From NCBI GenBank assembly GCA_027035985.1, contig JALVTI010000107.1, positions 1 through 7,008 of the forward strand: a stretch of DNA of 7,008 nt, in the 5' to 3' direction. The position numbers were made by a program, and so were the translations under genes. The notes under the pieces were generated by a model. That model was not told where the DNA came from and did no database searches. It saw only the letters and a list, made by a program, of their open reading frames with translations. This document shows positions 1 to 5,603 of this stretch, piece after piece; within the stretch, counting starts at the first letter, position 1; every line of letters starts with the position of its first letter. This stretch comes from Aquificales bacterium (lineage in GTDB: Bacteria; Aquificota; Aquificia; Aquificales; QOAS01).

Positions 1-302
1 ATGGGGACAATTCGTGAGTTTCCAATTATGGAACTCTTTATGTGGGCGGCGGAGTTTCCCTCGGCGTGGCGGTAATTGGGGTCATCCCACTCGATTAGTT
101 GCGATAGTTTGTAGGCGATATCCCTCACCACATCGGGGTCGGCTCCCTCGTTGATGAAAACCGCCGCAGTGGTGTGGGGAACATAAATAACGCAAATTCC
201 CTCCTTTATCCCGCTTTCGCGGACAAACTTTCTTATGGGGGAAGTAATGCTTATAAATTCAGTTTGGGAGGAAGTGGAAACGTAAAAAACCTTTGTCGGC
301 AT
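1..302 (-). CDS. YjbQ/UPF0047 family protein, C-terminus cut by window edge
   Basis: The first 100 residues of a protein of the YjbQ (UPF0047) family, whose members are usually about 135-140 residues, so roughly a quarter is missing beyond the left edge. Family marks seen: PHTTAAVFINE at residues 42-52 and YRHAEGNSAAHIKSSIIGNS at 78-96, with the conserved histidines H43, H79 and H87. Some members have weak thiamine-phosphate synthase activity, but the true cellular role is not settled; call it by family only. The ATG at 302 is supported because an in-frame TAG lies 15 bases upstream. A possible ribosome site, AGGTGG (318-323 on the minus strand), is 15 bases from the ATG, which is far; a 16-base palindrome fills the gap. 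It begins 21 bases after the pilin-like gene and is probably co-transcribed with it. Confidence 0.88.
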   Translation of the reverse strand, partial: MPTKVFYVSTSSQTEFISITSPIRKFVRESGIKEGICVIYVPHTTAAVFINEGADPDVVRDIAYKLSQLIEWDDPNYRHAEGNSAAHIKSSIIGNSRIVP

Positions 303-317
303 AGTTTTATAAAACTA
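302..317. repeat. 16-bp perfect palindrome between the YjbQ ribosome site and start codon
   Basis: TAGTTTTATAAAACTA reads the same on both strands. On the minus strand it begins right after AGGTGG and its last base is the A of the YjbQ ATG. In RNA it could form a 6-bp hairpin with a UAUA loop, which would shorten the distance between ribosome site and start codon or cover the start. The palindrome is directly visible; any role is inference. Confidence 0.5.
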
Positions 318-323
318 CCACCT

Positions 324-1451
324 TTAGGGAATATCGAAAAATCCCGAGACCGGAATGGTTACTATCCTCCATTTGTAGTGAACCCATTCGGAGGAAGATG
401 GATGTTTTAAACACACATAATGGATTGTTCCATCGGCGTCCACCAATTGGTCTGCCAAAATATACCCATTTCCACATTTATTGTCACAATCGTTTGCCGA
501 TATTTTGCAAAAGTTGTAATCCGCTTGGGGAGTATAGGAAGCCTGTATTAAAAAGTAAATTTTTGCTATTTTTAGTTGCTGTCTTAAGTCTTGGTTTGTA
601 GTTATATAGCTGTTCGGAATTTCGTTAACCCAGGTATCAACTTTTCCATCTCCATCGGTATCCAAACCGAACCATATAGTCCAATCGGCTATGCAATCGG
701 CTACCGGTTTGGCATTCTCAAAACCACCATAGGAACTTGTAGTTCTTCTATAAAGAATATAGGTTCCATTAAGGCAGTGAGTTATGGGGGCATAGGGAGA
801 GGTAGTTTTTAAATACCAAACTATACCGGTGCAATTTTGGTCGCTACAACAGGCGGGATTGGAAGAATAATTATCACATGCCGAATTGGTATCTATCGGA
901 TAACCCACAAGAGGTGTGGGTGCAGTTCCATTACAACATATACCGGTTCCGTTATACAAACGTTTGGGGGTTAACCAAACACATTTAATAGAATTCCTAT
1001 AAATTCCACATACATCGCAAGGGGTTTCTTGATAAACAACGCTTGTGCCGTTCCAAAGAACAAAACCGAAACCGAAATCGGGGTCGTAGGAGGAACACCC
1101 GGTATCGGCAATATTGGTGGTTTCCTTTAAAAGTAACGCCTTTCCACCCTCCGCCCCTATATCATTCGCCACACGGCACGCGTCGTTTGTAGAACTCTCC
1201 GAGCCGTTGCAGAAAGAAAGTACCAGGGAGGGTTCTGTAGCTGCTATACCGTAGCCTGCATGTTTTAAGTCAAAAATAAGCCAGTCGGTATTTAACTCTA
1301 TGGAAGTCGTTTGTTTAGCCTCACCTGCTGTTGATGCAATAGGTTGCAAGACCTTTACGATAACCCAAAATACAGCACTACCGATAATTAAAAAAAGAAC
1401 CAAGGTTATTAAGAGTTCAACAAGGGTAAAGGCTTTTTTAGAAGAAGGCAT
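324..1451 (-). CDS. PilW-like minor type IV pilin (prepilin), cysteine-rich
   Basis: A 375-residue prepilin. The N-terminus has a 7-residue basic leader, then a class III signal cut by prepilin peptidase: KKA^FTLVELL, with Ala at -1 instead of the usual Gly, Phe at +1 and Glu12 at +5, followed by the hydrophobic helix to about residue 35. FDLKHAGYGI (60-69) and LRQQLKIAKIYFLIQ (289-303) resemble PilW-family minor pilins, which help prime and tip the pilus. Residues 264-272 form a D-x-D-x-D-G-x-x-D loop, likely calcium binding. There are 18 cysteines and five NGT/NGS motifs. The start is supported by the leader length. No good Shine-Dalgarno is seen; a CATAAT box ends 5 bases before the ATG. 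It lies 19 bases after the DUF507 gene, with no other pilus gene in view. Its DNA is lower in G+C than the biotin carboxylase gene. The pilin class is clear; the PilW assignment is likely, not certain. Confidence 0.87.
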   Translation of the reverse strand: MPSSKKAFTLVELLITLVLFLIIGSAVFWVIVKVLQPIASTAGEAKQTTSIELNTDWLIFDLKHAGYGIAATEPSLVLSFCNGSESSTNDACRVANDIGAEGGKALLLKETTNIADTGCSSYDPDFGFGFVLWNGTSVVYQETPCDVCGIYRNSIKCVWLTPKRLYNGTGICCNGTAPTPLVGYPIDTNSACDNYSSNPACCSDQNCTGIVWYLKTTSPYAPITHCLNGTYILYRRTTSSYGGFENAKPVADCIADWTIWFGLDTDGDGKVDTWVNEIPNSYITTNQDLRQQLKIAKIYFLIQASYTPQADYNFCKISANDCDNKCGNGYILADQLVDADGTIHYVCLKHPSSSEWVHYKWRIVTIPVSGFFDIP

Positions 1452-1456
1452 AAAAA

Positions 1457-1462
1457 ATTATG
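1457..1462 (-). promoter_or_regulatory. Candidate -10 box (CATAAT) for a leaderless pilin transcript
   Basis: On the minus strand CATAAT (5/6 match to TATAAT) is followed by five T and then the ATG of the pilin gene at 1451. Transcription would start on or beside the A of the ATG. No matching -35 box is visible 16-18 bases upstream, so the call rests on the -10 alone. It overlaps the short gap after the DUF507 stop codon. Confidence 0.3.
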
Positions 1463-1470
1463 CTACCCAA

Positions 1471-2022
1471 TCACTCGTAACCCTTTTCTTTCATAACCTC
1501 TGCGAGGTATTTCCTGTATATAAAATTCCAGTCGTCGCTTCCTATAAGTATGTCCCTCTTTTCCGCCTCCTCCTCGGCGCGCCTTTGGGCTTCCCTCTCT
1601 ATCGCTTTCTGCTCCCCAACCGCGTCGCGGAGGATATGGGCTATCTTCTTCCTTATGTTGTAAGGTTCGTCGTATATCTCTATCTCGTCGTCTTCCATAA
1701 TCCAATCCATAATCCGTTTTGCTATTTGATTCATCCTTTCAAAGGGATTTAGATTTATATTCCTCTCCTCCGCGAGTTTCCTTTTTATCAAAGAAACCGC
1801 ACGGGCGCTGTCAAGACCGGTCTCCTCCAAAAGGTGTAGGTTTTCCTTCAAAACCTTTTTGGCGTCCTCTATAAGTTGAAGTTCCTCCCTTTGGGCTTCC
1901 TCTATTATCGATTTCACCTTCAGGACAAACTTATCCCTATCTACCTCTACTATGTTGGGCTCTATTAACTCCTCCACTAAGCGGTTTATAGATTTTTCCA
2001 AAATCTTTGAGTGAATTTTCAT
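1471..2022 (-). CDS. DUF507 family protein
   Basis: A 183-residue, highly charged, mainly helical soluble protein with no signal peptide or membrane segment. It fits the DUF507 family, known from Aquificota and Deltaproteobacteria-type genomes, with no assigned function. The marks are the RKLAEE stretch near residues 81-86, YNIRKKIAHILRDAV at 121-135, and the typical end IGSDDWNFIYRKYLAEVM at 160-177 (family form roughly GSpeWdvLyrKYyeee). Some DUF507 proteins are only about half this long, and the two halves here look like related modules: both have an R-K/KK-I/L helix repeat, seen by eye only. Residues 137-157 are an Ala/Glu/Arg-rich segment that could be a coiled coil. GGAG lies 10 bases before the ATG and GGAAG directly abuts it. 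It follows atpC by 22 bases and is probably co-transcribed with it. Confidence 0.82.
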   Translation of the reverse strand: MKIHSKILEKSINRLVEELIEPNIVEVDRDKFVLKVKSIIEEAQREELQLIEDAKKVLKENLHLLEETGLDSARAVSLIKRKLAEERNINLNPFERMNQIAKRIMDWIMEDDEIEIYDEPYNIRKKIAHILRDAVGEQKAIEREAQRRAEEEAEKRDILIGSDDWNFIYRKYLAEVMKEKGYE

Positions 2023-2044
2023 CTTCCAAAAACTCCGTTAGGAA

Positions 2045-2437
2045 TTATTTTCTAACTACCAACGCCATTAGGGTTTCGTATATTTCCCTTTCCTTTTCAA
2101 TTTCCTTTAGCTCCTCCATGCTCTTGGCGGCGGCGAGTTTCTTAACAATTTCCTCGTATTTTTTCTTAACCTCACCGGGGTCTATTTCTCCTATAGGGGT
2201 AGCCTCCTCGGCGAGGATATTCACCTTTTTGGGGGTTACCTCTACGAAACCTTCGGTAACGAAGAAACCTTCCTCTTTTTTGCCGTTAAAGTAAACCAAA
2301 CCCGGTTTCAGGGAGGACATCAGAGGCATGTGGTTTTCGAGAACACCCACCTCACCCTCTTCGGTGGGAATGTTTACGAGCTCAACCTCTCCGGAATATG
2401 CGTATCCCTTGGGGGTAACAATCTCAACCTTTATCAT
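2045..2437 (-). CDS. atpC: ATP synthase F1 epsilon subunit
   Basis: A 130-residue epsilon subunit of F1Fo ATP synthase, part of the rotating central stalk on the cytoplasmic side, where it couples gamma rotation to the c-ring and can restrain ATP hydrolysis. The N-terminal beta-sandwich (about 1-85) shows MIKVEIVTPKG at the start, GEVGVLENHMPLMSSLKPG at 28-46 and EGFVEVTPKKVNILAEEA at 62-79, all family marks. The C-terminal helical hairpin (about 88-130) is Lys/Glu-rich. An ATG at 2560 is in frame, but using it would add 41 unrelated residues across the divergent neighbour, so 2437 is chosen. GGAGGAG lies 18 bases before this ATG, too far for normal use. No atpD or other atp gene is adjacent on this strand; scattered ATP synthase genes are known in Aquificales. 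It heads the block atpC, DUF507, pilin, YjbQ. Confidence 0.95.
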   Translation of the reverse strand: MIKVEIVTPKGYAYSGEVELVNIPTEEGEVGVLENHMPLMSSLKPGLVYFNGKKEEGFFVTEGFVEVTPKKVNILAEEATPIGEIDPGEVKKKYEEIVKKLAAAKSMEELKEIEKEREIYETLMALVVRK

Positions 2438-2464
2438 AAGGAGAACAATTATAAACTCCTCCAA
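2438..2464. promoter_or_regulatory. Candidate bidirectional promoter between divergent atpC and pabC
   Basis: Only 27 bases separate the two start codons. The A/T core holds TATAAT on the minus strand (2448-2453, perfect -10 consensus) and TATAAA on the plus strand (2450-2455, 5/6), overlapping by 4 bases. Starting about 7 bases downstream, the transcripts would begin near 2441 (minus) and 2462 (plus), within about 4 bases of each ATG. The core is flanked by an inverted repeat, AAGGAG (2438-2443) and CTCCTCC (2456-2462), which puts a ribosome-site-like sequence on each strand but 21 and 18 bases from the ATG. No convincing -35 boxes are seen. The boxes and spacing are direct observations; use as a promoter is inference. 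Confidence 0.5.
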
Positions 2465-3178
2465 ATGGGGTTGTTCGAGAGGTTCAAACACTTCGGGGAG
2501 GGACTTTTCGAAACCCTTAGGTGGGAAAACGGAGAGTTCCAAACCCCCTTGAGGTATCACTACGAACGGCTGTCCCGAGGTGCGGAGTTCTTTAAAATAC
2601 CCTATCCCCCCTATGGGGAATTTGAGGAATTTATCCTCCGCGCGGTGGAGGGAAAAAGGGGAACGCTCTACGTGAAGGTTTTACTCCTCTCCTTGGGGGA
2701 AGGTTATTTCGGTGGAAAGGCTAAGGGCTACCGCCTCGAAGCTGTCGTAAAACCCTATAACCCCCCGAAGGGGGAATTGGTTTTGACAATCTCCTCCTTT
2801 AGGAGGCACTCGGCAAACCCCCTGTGGCGCTTCAAAACCACCAACTTCCTATTTAATATTTCGGTAAAGAGGGAAGCCGCTTCGCGGGGTTATTACGACG
2901 CACTCATTCTCAACGAAAGGGGGCGTATAACCGAAACCTCTTCGGCGAATTTCTACTGCCAAAAAGGGGGAATTCTCCTAACCCCACCGGTGAAGGACGG
3001 ACTTTTACCCGGTATCCTCCGAAGGGTTCTTATCGAAGAGGGAAAAGCCGTCGAGAGGTCTCTAACGCTCGAAGACCTAAAGGAGTGCGAGAGGTTTTTT
3101 ATTTCAAACTCCCTTTTGGGGTTAAGGGAGGTAAAGGTCGCCCTCTCGGAGGAGCCCTTTAAAGCGGAAAAACCCTAA
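2465..3178 (+). CDS. pabC: Class IV aminotransferase, probably aminodeoxychorismate lyase (PabC)
   Basis: A 237-residue PLP enzyme of fold type IV. PabC releases pyruvate from 4-amino-4-deoxychorismate to give p-aminobenzoate for folate. Marks: GEGLFETLRW at 11-20, the HYERL motif (32-36), the likely Schiff-base lysine K124 in RFKTTNFLFN, E157 in ITETSSANFY, and a C-terminal FFISNSLLGLREVKVAL (211-227), which resembles the NSL-G-PV ending of PabC more than branched-chain or D-amino-acid aminotransferases. It is shorter than E. coli PabC (269). The reading frame is open back to 2330, but the family N-terminus begins at MGLFERF, so the ATG at 2465 is used. AAGGAG is 21 bases upstream, too far for normal pairing. 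It faces away from atpC and leads a plus-strand series with the biotin carboxylase and rsmA. The partner gene pabA/pabB is not in the window. Another class IV aminotransferase is possible. Confidence 0.8.
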   Translation: MGLFERFKHFGEGLFETLRWENGEFQTPLRYHYERLSRGAEFFKIPYPPYGEFEEFILRAVEGKRGTLYVKVLLLSLGEGYFGGKAKGYRLEAVVKPYNPPKGELVLTISSFRRHSANPLWRFKTTNFLFNISVKREAASRGYYDALILNERGRITETSSANFYCQKGGILLTPPVKDGLLPGILRRVLIEEGKAVERSLTLEDLKECERFFISNSLLGLREVKVALSEEPFKAEKP

Positions 3179-3248
3179 GGGGTAAAATAGGAGAAAATCT
3201 GCGCCTTAGGTGGCAAACGAAAATTGTCAACATACGGAGGTTCTTTGA
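3179..3248 (+). promoter_or_regulatory. Leader of the biotin carboxylase gene: -10-like box and strong ribosome site
   Basis: This 70-base gap holds TAAAAT (3183-3188, 5/6 match to TATAAT) just after the pabC stop codon, and GGAGG (3236-3240) 8 bases before the ATG at 3249. The ribosome site is the best placed in the window. No clear -35 box lies at the right distance from TAAAAT, so an own promoter is only possible; read-through from pabC is equally likely. Confidence 0.4.
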
Positions 3249-4688
3249 ATGGTGAAGGAGAAAAAGATAAAAAAACTGCTAATAGCCAACCGCGGTGAGG
3301 TGGCGACGAGGATAATAAGGGCTTGCAAAGAACTCGGTATAGAGACGGTGGCTATTTATTCGGAGGCGGACGCCAACTCCCTCCACGTTAAGAAGGCGGA
3401 CGAGGCTTACCTGATACCGGGAGACCCGATAAGGGCATATTTGGACTATCACAAAATTGTCGATATAGCGAAGATAGCACGGGCGGACGCCATACACCCC
3501 GGCTACGGCTTTTTGGCAGAAAACGCAGACTTTGCCGAATATGTCATAAAGCAAGGGCTCATATTCGTGGGTCCCAAGCCGGAGCATATCCGCCTCTTCG
3601 GGGACAAGGTTCAGGCTAAGAGGGCTATGGAGGAAGCCGGTCTGCCGGTCGTTCCCGGTGTGGCGGAGCCCATTCACGATGTGGATACCGCCCGCCAAAT
3701 AGCAAAGGAGATAGGTTATCCGGTAATACTCAAAGCCGCCTACGGCGGAGGCGGTAGGGGTGTAAGAGTTTGCTGGAACGAAAAGGAATTGGTAGAGCAG
3801 TTCCCCCAAGCCTACAAGGAGGCGGAAACCTTCTTCGGTAAGGGAGACCTCTTTATCGAGAAGTTCATCGAAGACCCCAAACACATAGAGGTTCAGATAG
3901 TCGCCGACAAATACGGGAACGTCATACACCTCGGCGAGAGGGATTGCTCCATACAGAGGAGACACCAAAAAATCGTGGAGGTCGCGCCCTCTCCCAATCT
4001 ACCCCACGATGTGAGACAGAAGCTCCTCGGTCTTTCGGTCAAGGCTATTCAGAAAATCGGCTACGAAAACGTGGGAACTATCGAATATCTGGTTGACAAG
4101 CACGGGAACTTTTACTTCATCGAGATGAACACCCGCCTGCAGGTCGAGCATACCATTACCGAGGAGATTACCGGTGTCGATATAGTCGAGTTGATGATAG
4201 AGATAGCGAAGGGGAAACCTTTGCCCTTCCTTCAGCACGAAATACTCTTCCGCGGATACGCGATAGAGTTCCGTATCAACGCCGAAGACCCCAAGAGGAA
4301 TTTCGTACCTTCGCCCGGTAAGATAACTTCCTACTACTCCCCCGGGGGTCCCGGCGTCCGTATAGACGGCGCCGTTTACAAAGGCTACATCATCCCCCCT
4401 TATTACGACTCGATGGTCGCCAAGCTCATAGTCCGCGGTAGGACTTGGGACAAGGCGGTTCGCAGGGCAAAAAGGGCGCTCGACGAGTTTATAGTCAGGG
4501 GTGTCCCGACAAATATCCTCCTACACAAGGCGATAGTTCAAGACCTCGACTTCAGGGCGGGCAAGTTCACCACCAAATACCTCGAGCAGAAGCTCCCCAC
4601 CTTCAAGCTGGAGGAGGAAAAACCGCTCGAGGACAAGGTGCTCGCAATTGCCGCCGCGATTGCCGCCTTCCACGGTATCGGTCGCTAA
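3249..4688 (+). CDS. Biotin carboxylase subunit (pyruvate/2-oxoglutarate carboxylase subunit A type; AccC family)
   Basis: A 479-residue ATP-grasp enzyme that carboxylates biotin on a carrier protein with ATP and bicarbonate. Domains in order: preATP-grasp fold with LIANRGEVATRIIRACKELG (11-30), ATP-grasp domain from about 120 with glycine-rich GGGGRG (166-171), and the C-terminal biotin carboxylase domain. Key residues match E. coli AccC: K120, K162, ERDCSIQRRHQK (230-241), E292/N294/R296 in IEMNTRLQVEH, and R342 in FRINAED. AccC proper is about 450 residues; the extra tail with EQKLP and LAIAAAIAAFHG (446-476) is typical of separate A subunits of pyruvate carboxylase (PycA) or the 2-oxoglutarate carboxylase CfiB of Aquificota. 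I prefer that role, but acetyl-CoA carboxylase cannot be excluded. No gene for the biotin-bearing partner is adjacent. The start is fixed by GGAGG 8 bases upstream and by the family N-terminus. Confidence 0.93.
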   Translation: MVKEKKIKKLLIANRGEVATRIIRACKELGIETVAIYSEADANSLHVKKADEAYLIPGDPIRAYLDYHKIVDIAKIARADAIHPGYGFLAENADFAEYVIKQGLIFVGPKPEHIRLFGDKVQAKRAMEEAGLPVVPGVAEPIHDVDTARQIAKEIGYPVILKAAYGGGGRGVRVCWNEKELVEQFPQAYKEAETFFGKGDLFIEKFIEDPKHIEVQIVADKYGNVIHLGERDCSIQRRHQKIVEVAPSPNLPHDVRQKLLGLSVKAIQKIGYENVGTIEYLVDKHGNFYFIEMNTRLQVEHTITEEITGVDIVELMIEIAKGKPLPFLQHEILFRGYAIEFRINAEDPKRNFVPSPGKITSYYSPGGPGVRIDGAVYKGYIIPPYYDSMVAKLIVRGRTWDKAVRRAKRALDEFIVRGVPTNILLHKAIVQDLDFRAGKFTTKYLEQKLPTFKLEEEKPLEDKVLAIAAAIAAFHGIGR

Positions 4689-4717
4689 TTTCCCCCTTCC
4701 GCACAATTTTTAAGCCG

Positions 4718-5470
4718 ATGGTCGTTCCCAAAAAGCGGTTCGGACAGCACTTCCTAAAGTCCAAGGGGGTGGTCGAAAGGATAGCCGACGCCCTGGAGAT
4801 AACCCCCGAAGACACAGTTATAGAGATAGGTCCCGGAACCGGTGTTTTGACCGAAGAGCTCCTAAAGAGGGAACCGAAAAAACTTATTGCCCTCGAATTG
4901 GATAGGGAATTAATCCCCTTCTTGGAGGAGAAATTCAAAGGTTATCCCCAATTAGAGGTGGTAAACACCGACGCCTCCAAGGTGGACTTCTGTAAATTTG
5001 GAAAAAACCTAAAGCTGGTCGGAAATTTACCCTACAACGTCGGGTCTCTGATAGTTTTGAATACCGTCCTCTCAAAGGATTGCGTCGATAGGGTGGTCTA
5101 CATGCTCCAAAAGGAGGTCGCCGAGAGGCTGACCCTGCGGCATAGAAAACCCTCCTGGCTGGGGATTTTCCTAAACACCTTTTTCGACACCGAGTATCTC
5201 ATGAGCGTTCCGCCCCGCTTCTTCGACCCGCCTCCGAAGGTGGTTTCCGCCGTTATAAGAATGACCCCCAAAGGGGACGCCCCCGACTACGACCTAAGCG
5301 ACTACAAGAGGTTTTTGGAAAAACTCTTTTCCGATAGGAGGAAGATGCTCCGCAAGAAACTCCCCCAAGAGGTTTTGGAGAGGGCAAACGTCGACCCCAC
5401 CAAGAGGGTTGAGGAACTAAATTTGGAGGACTTTAAGAGGTTATACGAGGCTTGGAAGAGCTCCATTTAA
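4718..5470 (+). CDS. rsmA: 16S rRNA (A1518/A1519-N6)-dimethyltransferase RsmA (KsgA)
   Basis: A 250-residue SAM-dependent enzyme that dimethylates two adjacent adenines in the terminal helix of 16S rRNA during small-subunit assembly. Seen: KKRFGQHFLKSKGVVERI (5-22), motif I VIEIGPGTGVLTEELL (34-49), acidic SAM ribose-binding region LELD (59-62), catalytic NLPY (103-106) in VGNLPYNVGSLI, FFDPPPKVVSAVIRM (168-182), and the C-terminal helical domain with FSDRRKMLRKKL (204-215) and KRVEELNLEDF (229-239). Length is normal. The frame is open upstream to 4445 inside the biotin carboxylase gene, but the family N-terminus starts at MVVPKKRFGQ, so 4718 is chosen. It follows the biotin carboxylase by 29 bases with no visible Shine-Dalgarno (the gap is pyrimidine-rich), so translation may depend on coupling or another mechanism. 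Confidence 0.95.
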   Translation: MVVPKKRFGQHFLKSKGVVERIADALEITPEDTVIEIGPGTGVLTEELLKREPKKLIALELDRELIPFLEEKFKGYPQLEVVNTDASKVDFCKFGKNLKLVGNLPYNVGSLIVLNTVLSKDCVDRVVYMLQKEVAERLTLRHRKPSWLGIFLNTFFDTEYLMSVPPRFFDPPPKVVSAVIRMTPKGDAPDYDLSDYKRFLEKLFSDRRKMLRKKLPQEVLERANVDPTKRVEELNLEDFKRLYEAWKSSI

Positions 5471-5484
5471 AGGTTTACCTTTTC

Positions 5485-5514
5485 CGCAATCCACTCCTAT
5501 TGTGCCGTTTTTTT
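5485..5514 (+). terminator. Weak candidate terminator after rsmA
   Basis: CGCAAT (5485-5490) pairs with ATTGTG (5499-5504) through six pairs including one G-U, with an 8-base loop. Two C and a G then precede seven T (5508-5514). The stem is weak, so this is at best a leaky stop; the hairpin further down at 5572 is stronger. Confidence 0.3.
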
Positions 5515-5571
5515 CTTGCAACCCTTTAAAGGTTGCGTGCTATTAATCCAAACTTAGGTATGGGAAGGTTG

Positions 5572-5603
5572 TTATAAAACCGCCACCGGTTTTGTAAGTT
5601 TTT
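5572..5603 (+). terminator. Rho-independent terminator downstream of rsmA
   Basis: An 11-pair stem, 5572-5582 with 5587-5597, has one U-G pair and a 4-base CCAC loop. The AAAACCG/CGGTTTT core is perfect. One G later comes a run of five T (5599-5603). The T run lies only on the plus-strand side, so it points the same way as rsmA. It probably ends the pabC-carboxylase-rsmA transcript, or a short RNA from this gap, before prmC. Confidence 0.7.

Noticed and set aside
174..812. Plus-strand open frames of 67 to 78 codons at the left end
   Set aside because: They lie opposite the YjbQ and pilin genes and show no recognisable protein features.
2330..2464. A longer pabC starting at 2330 (282 residues)
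   Set aside because: The added residues overlap atpC and have no similarity to class IV aminotransferases, whose conserved part begins just after MGLFERF.
2438..2560. A longer atpC starting at the in-frame ATG at 2560 (171 residues)
   Set aside because: The extra 41 residues overlap pabC on the other strand and do not resemble epsilon subunits; MIKVEIVTPKG is the family N-terminus.
3279..3968. A 229-codon open frame on the minus strand inside the biotin carboxylase gene
   Set aside because: It is fully antisense to a well-conserved gene, its translation shows no family motif, and G+C-rich codon bias easily opens such frames.
4445..4717. An RsmA extended at its N-terminus from 4445
   Set aside because: The 91 extra residues are a shifted reading of the biotin carboxylase gene, rich in Gly/Arg/Gln; RsmA proteins start near the KKRFGQHFL motif.
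4603..4938. A 111-codon minus-strand frame across the carboxylase-rsmA junction
   Set aside because: It overlaps two clear genes on the other strand and its low-complexity, Arg/Ser-rich translation matches nothing known.
5518..5536. GCAACC/GGTTGC stem as a terminator
   Set aside because: The T run lies before the stem, and no T run follows it on either strand, so it does not fit an intrinsic terminator. It is kept only as a possible structural element.
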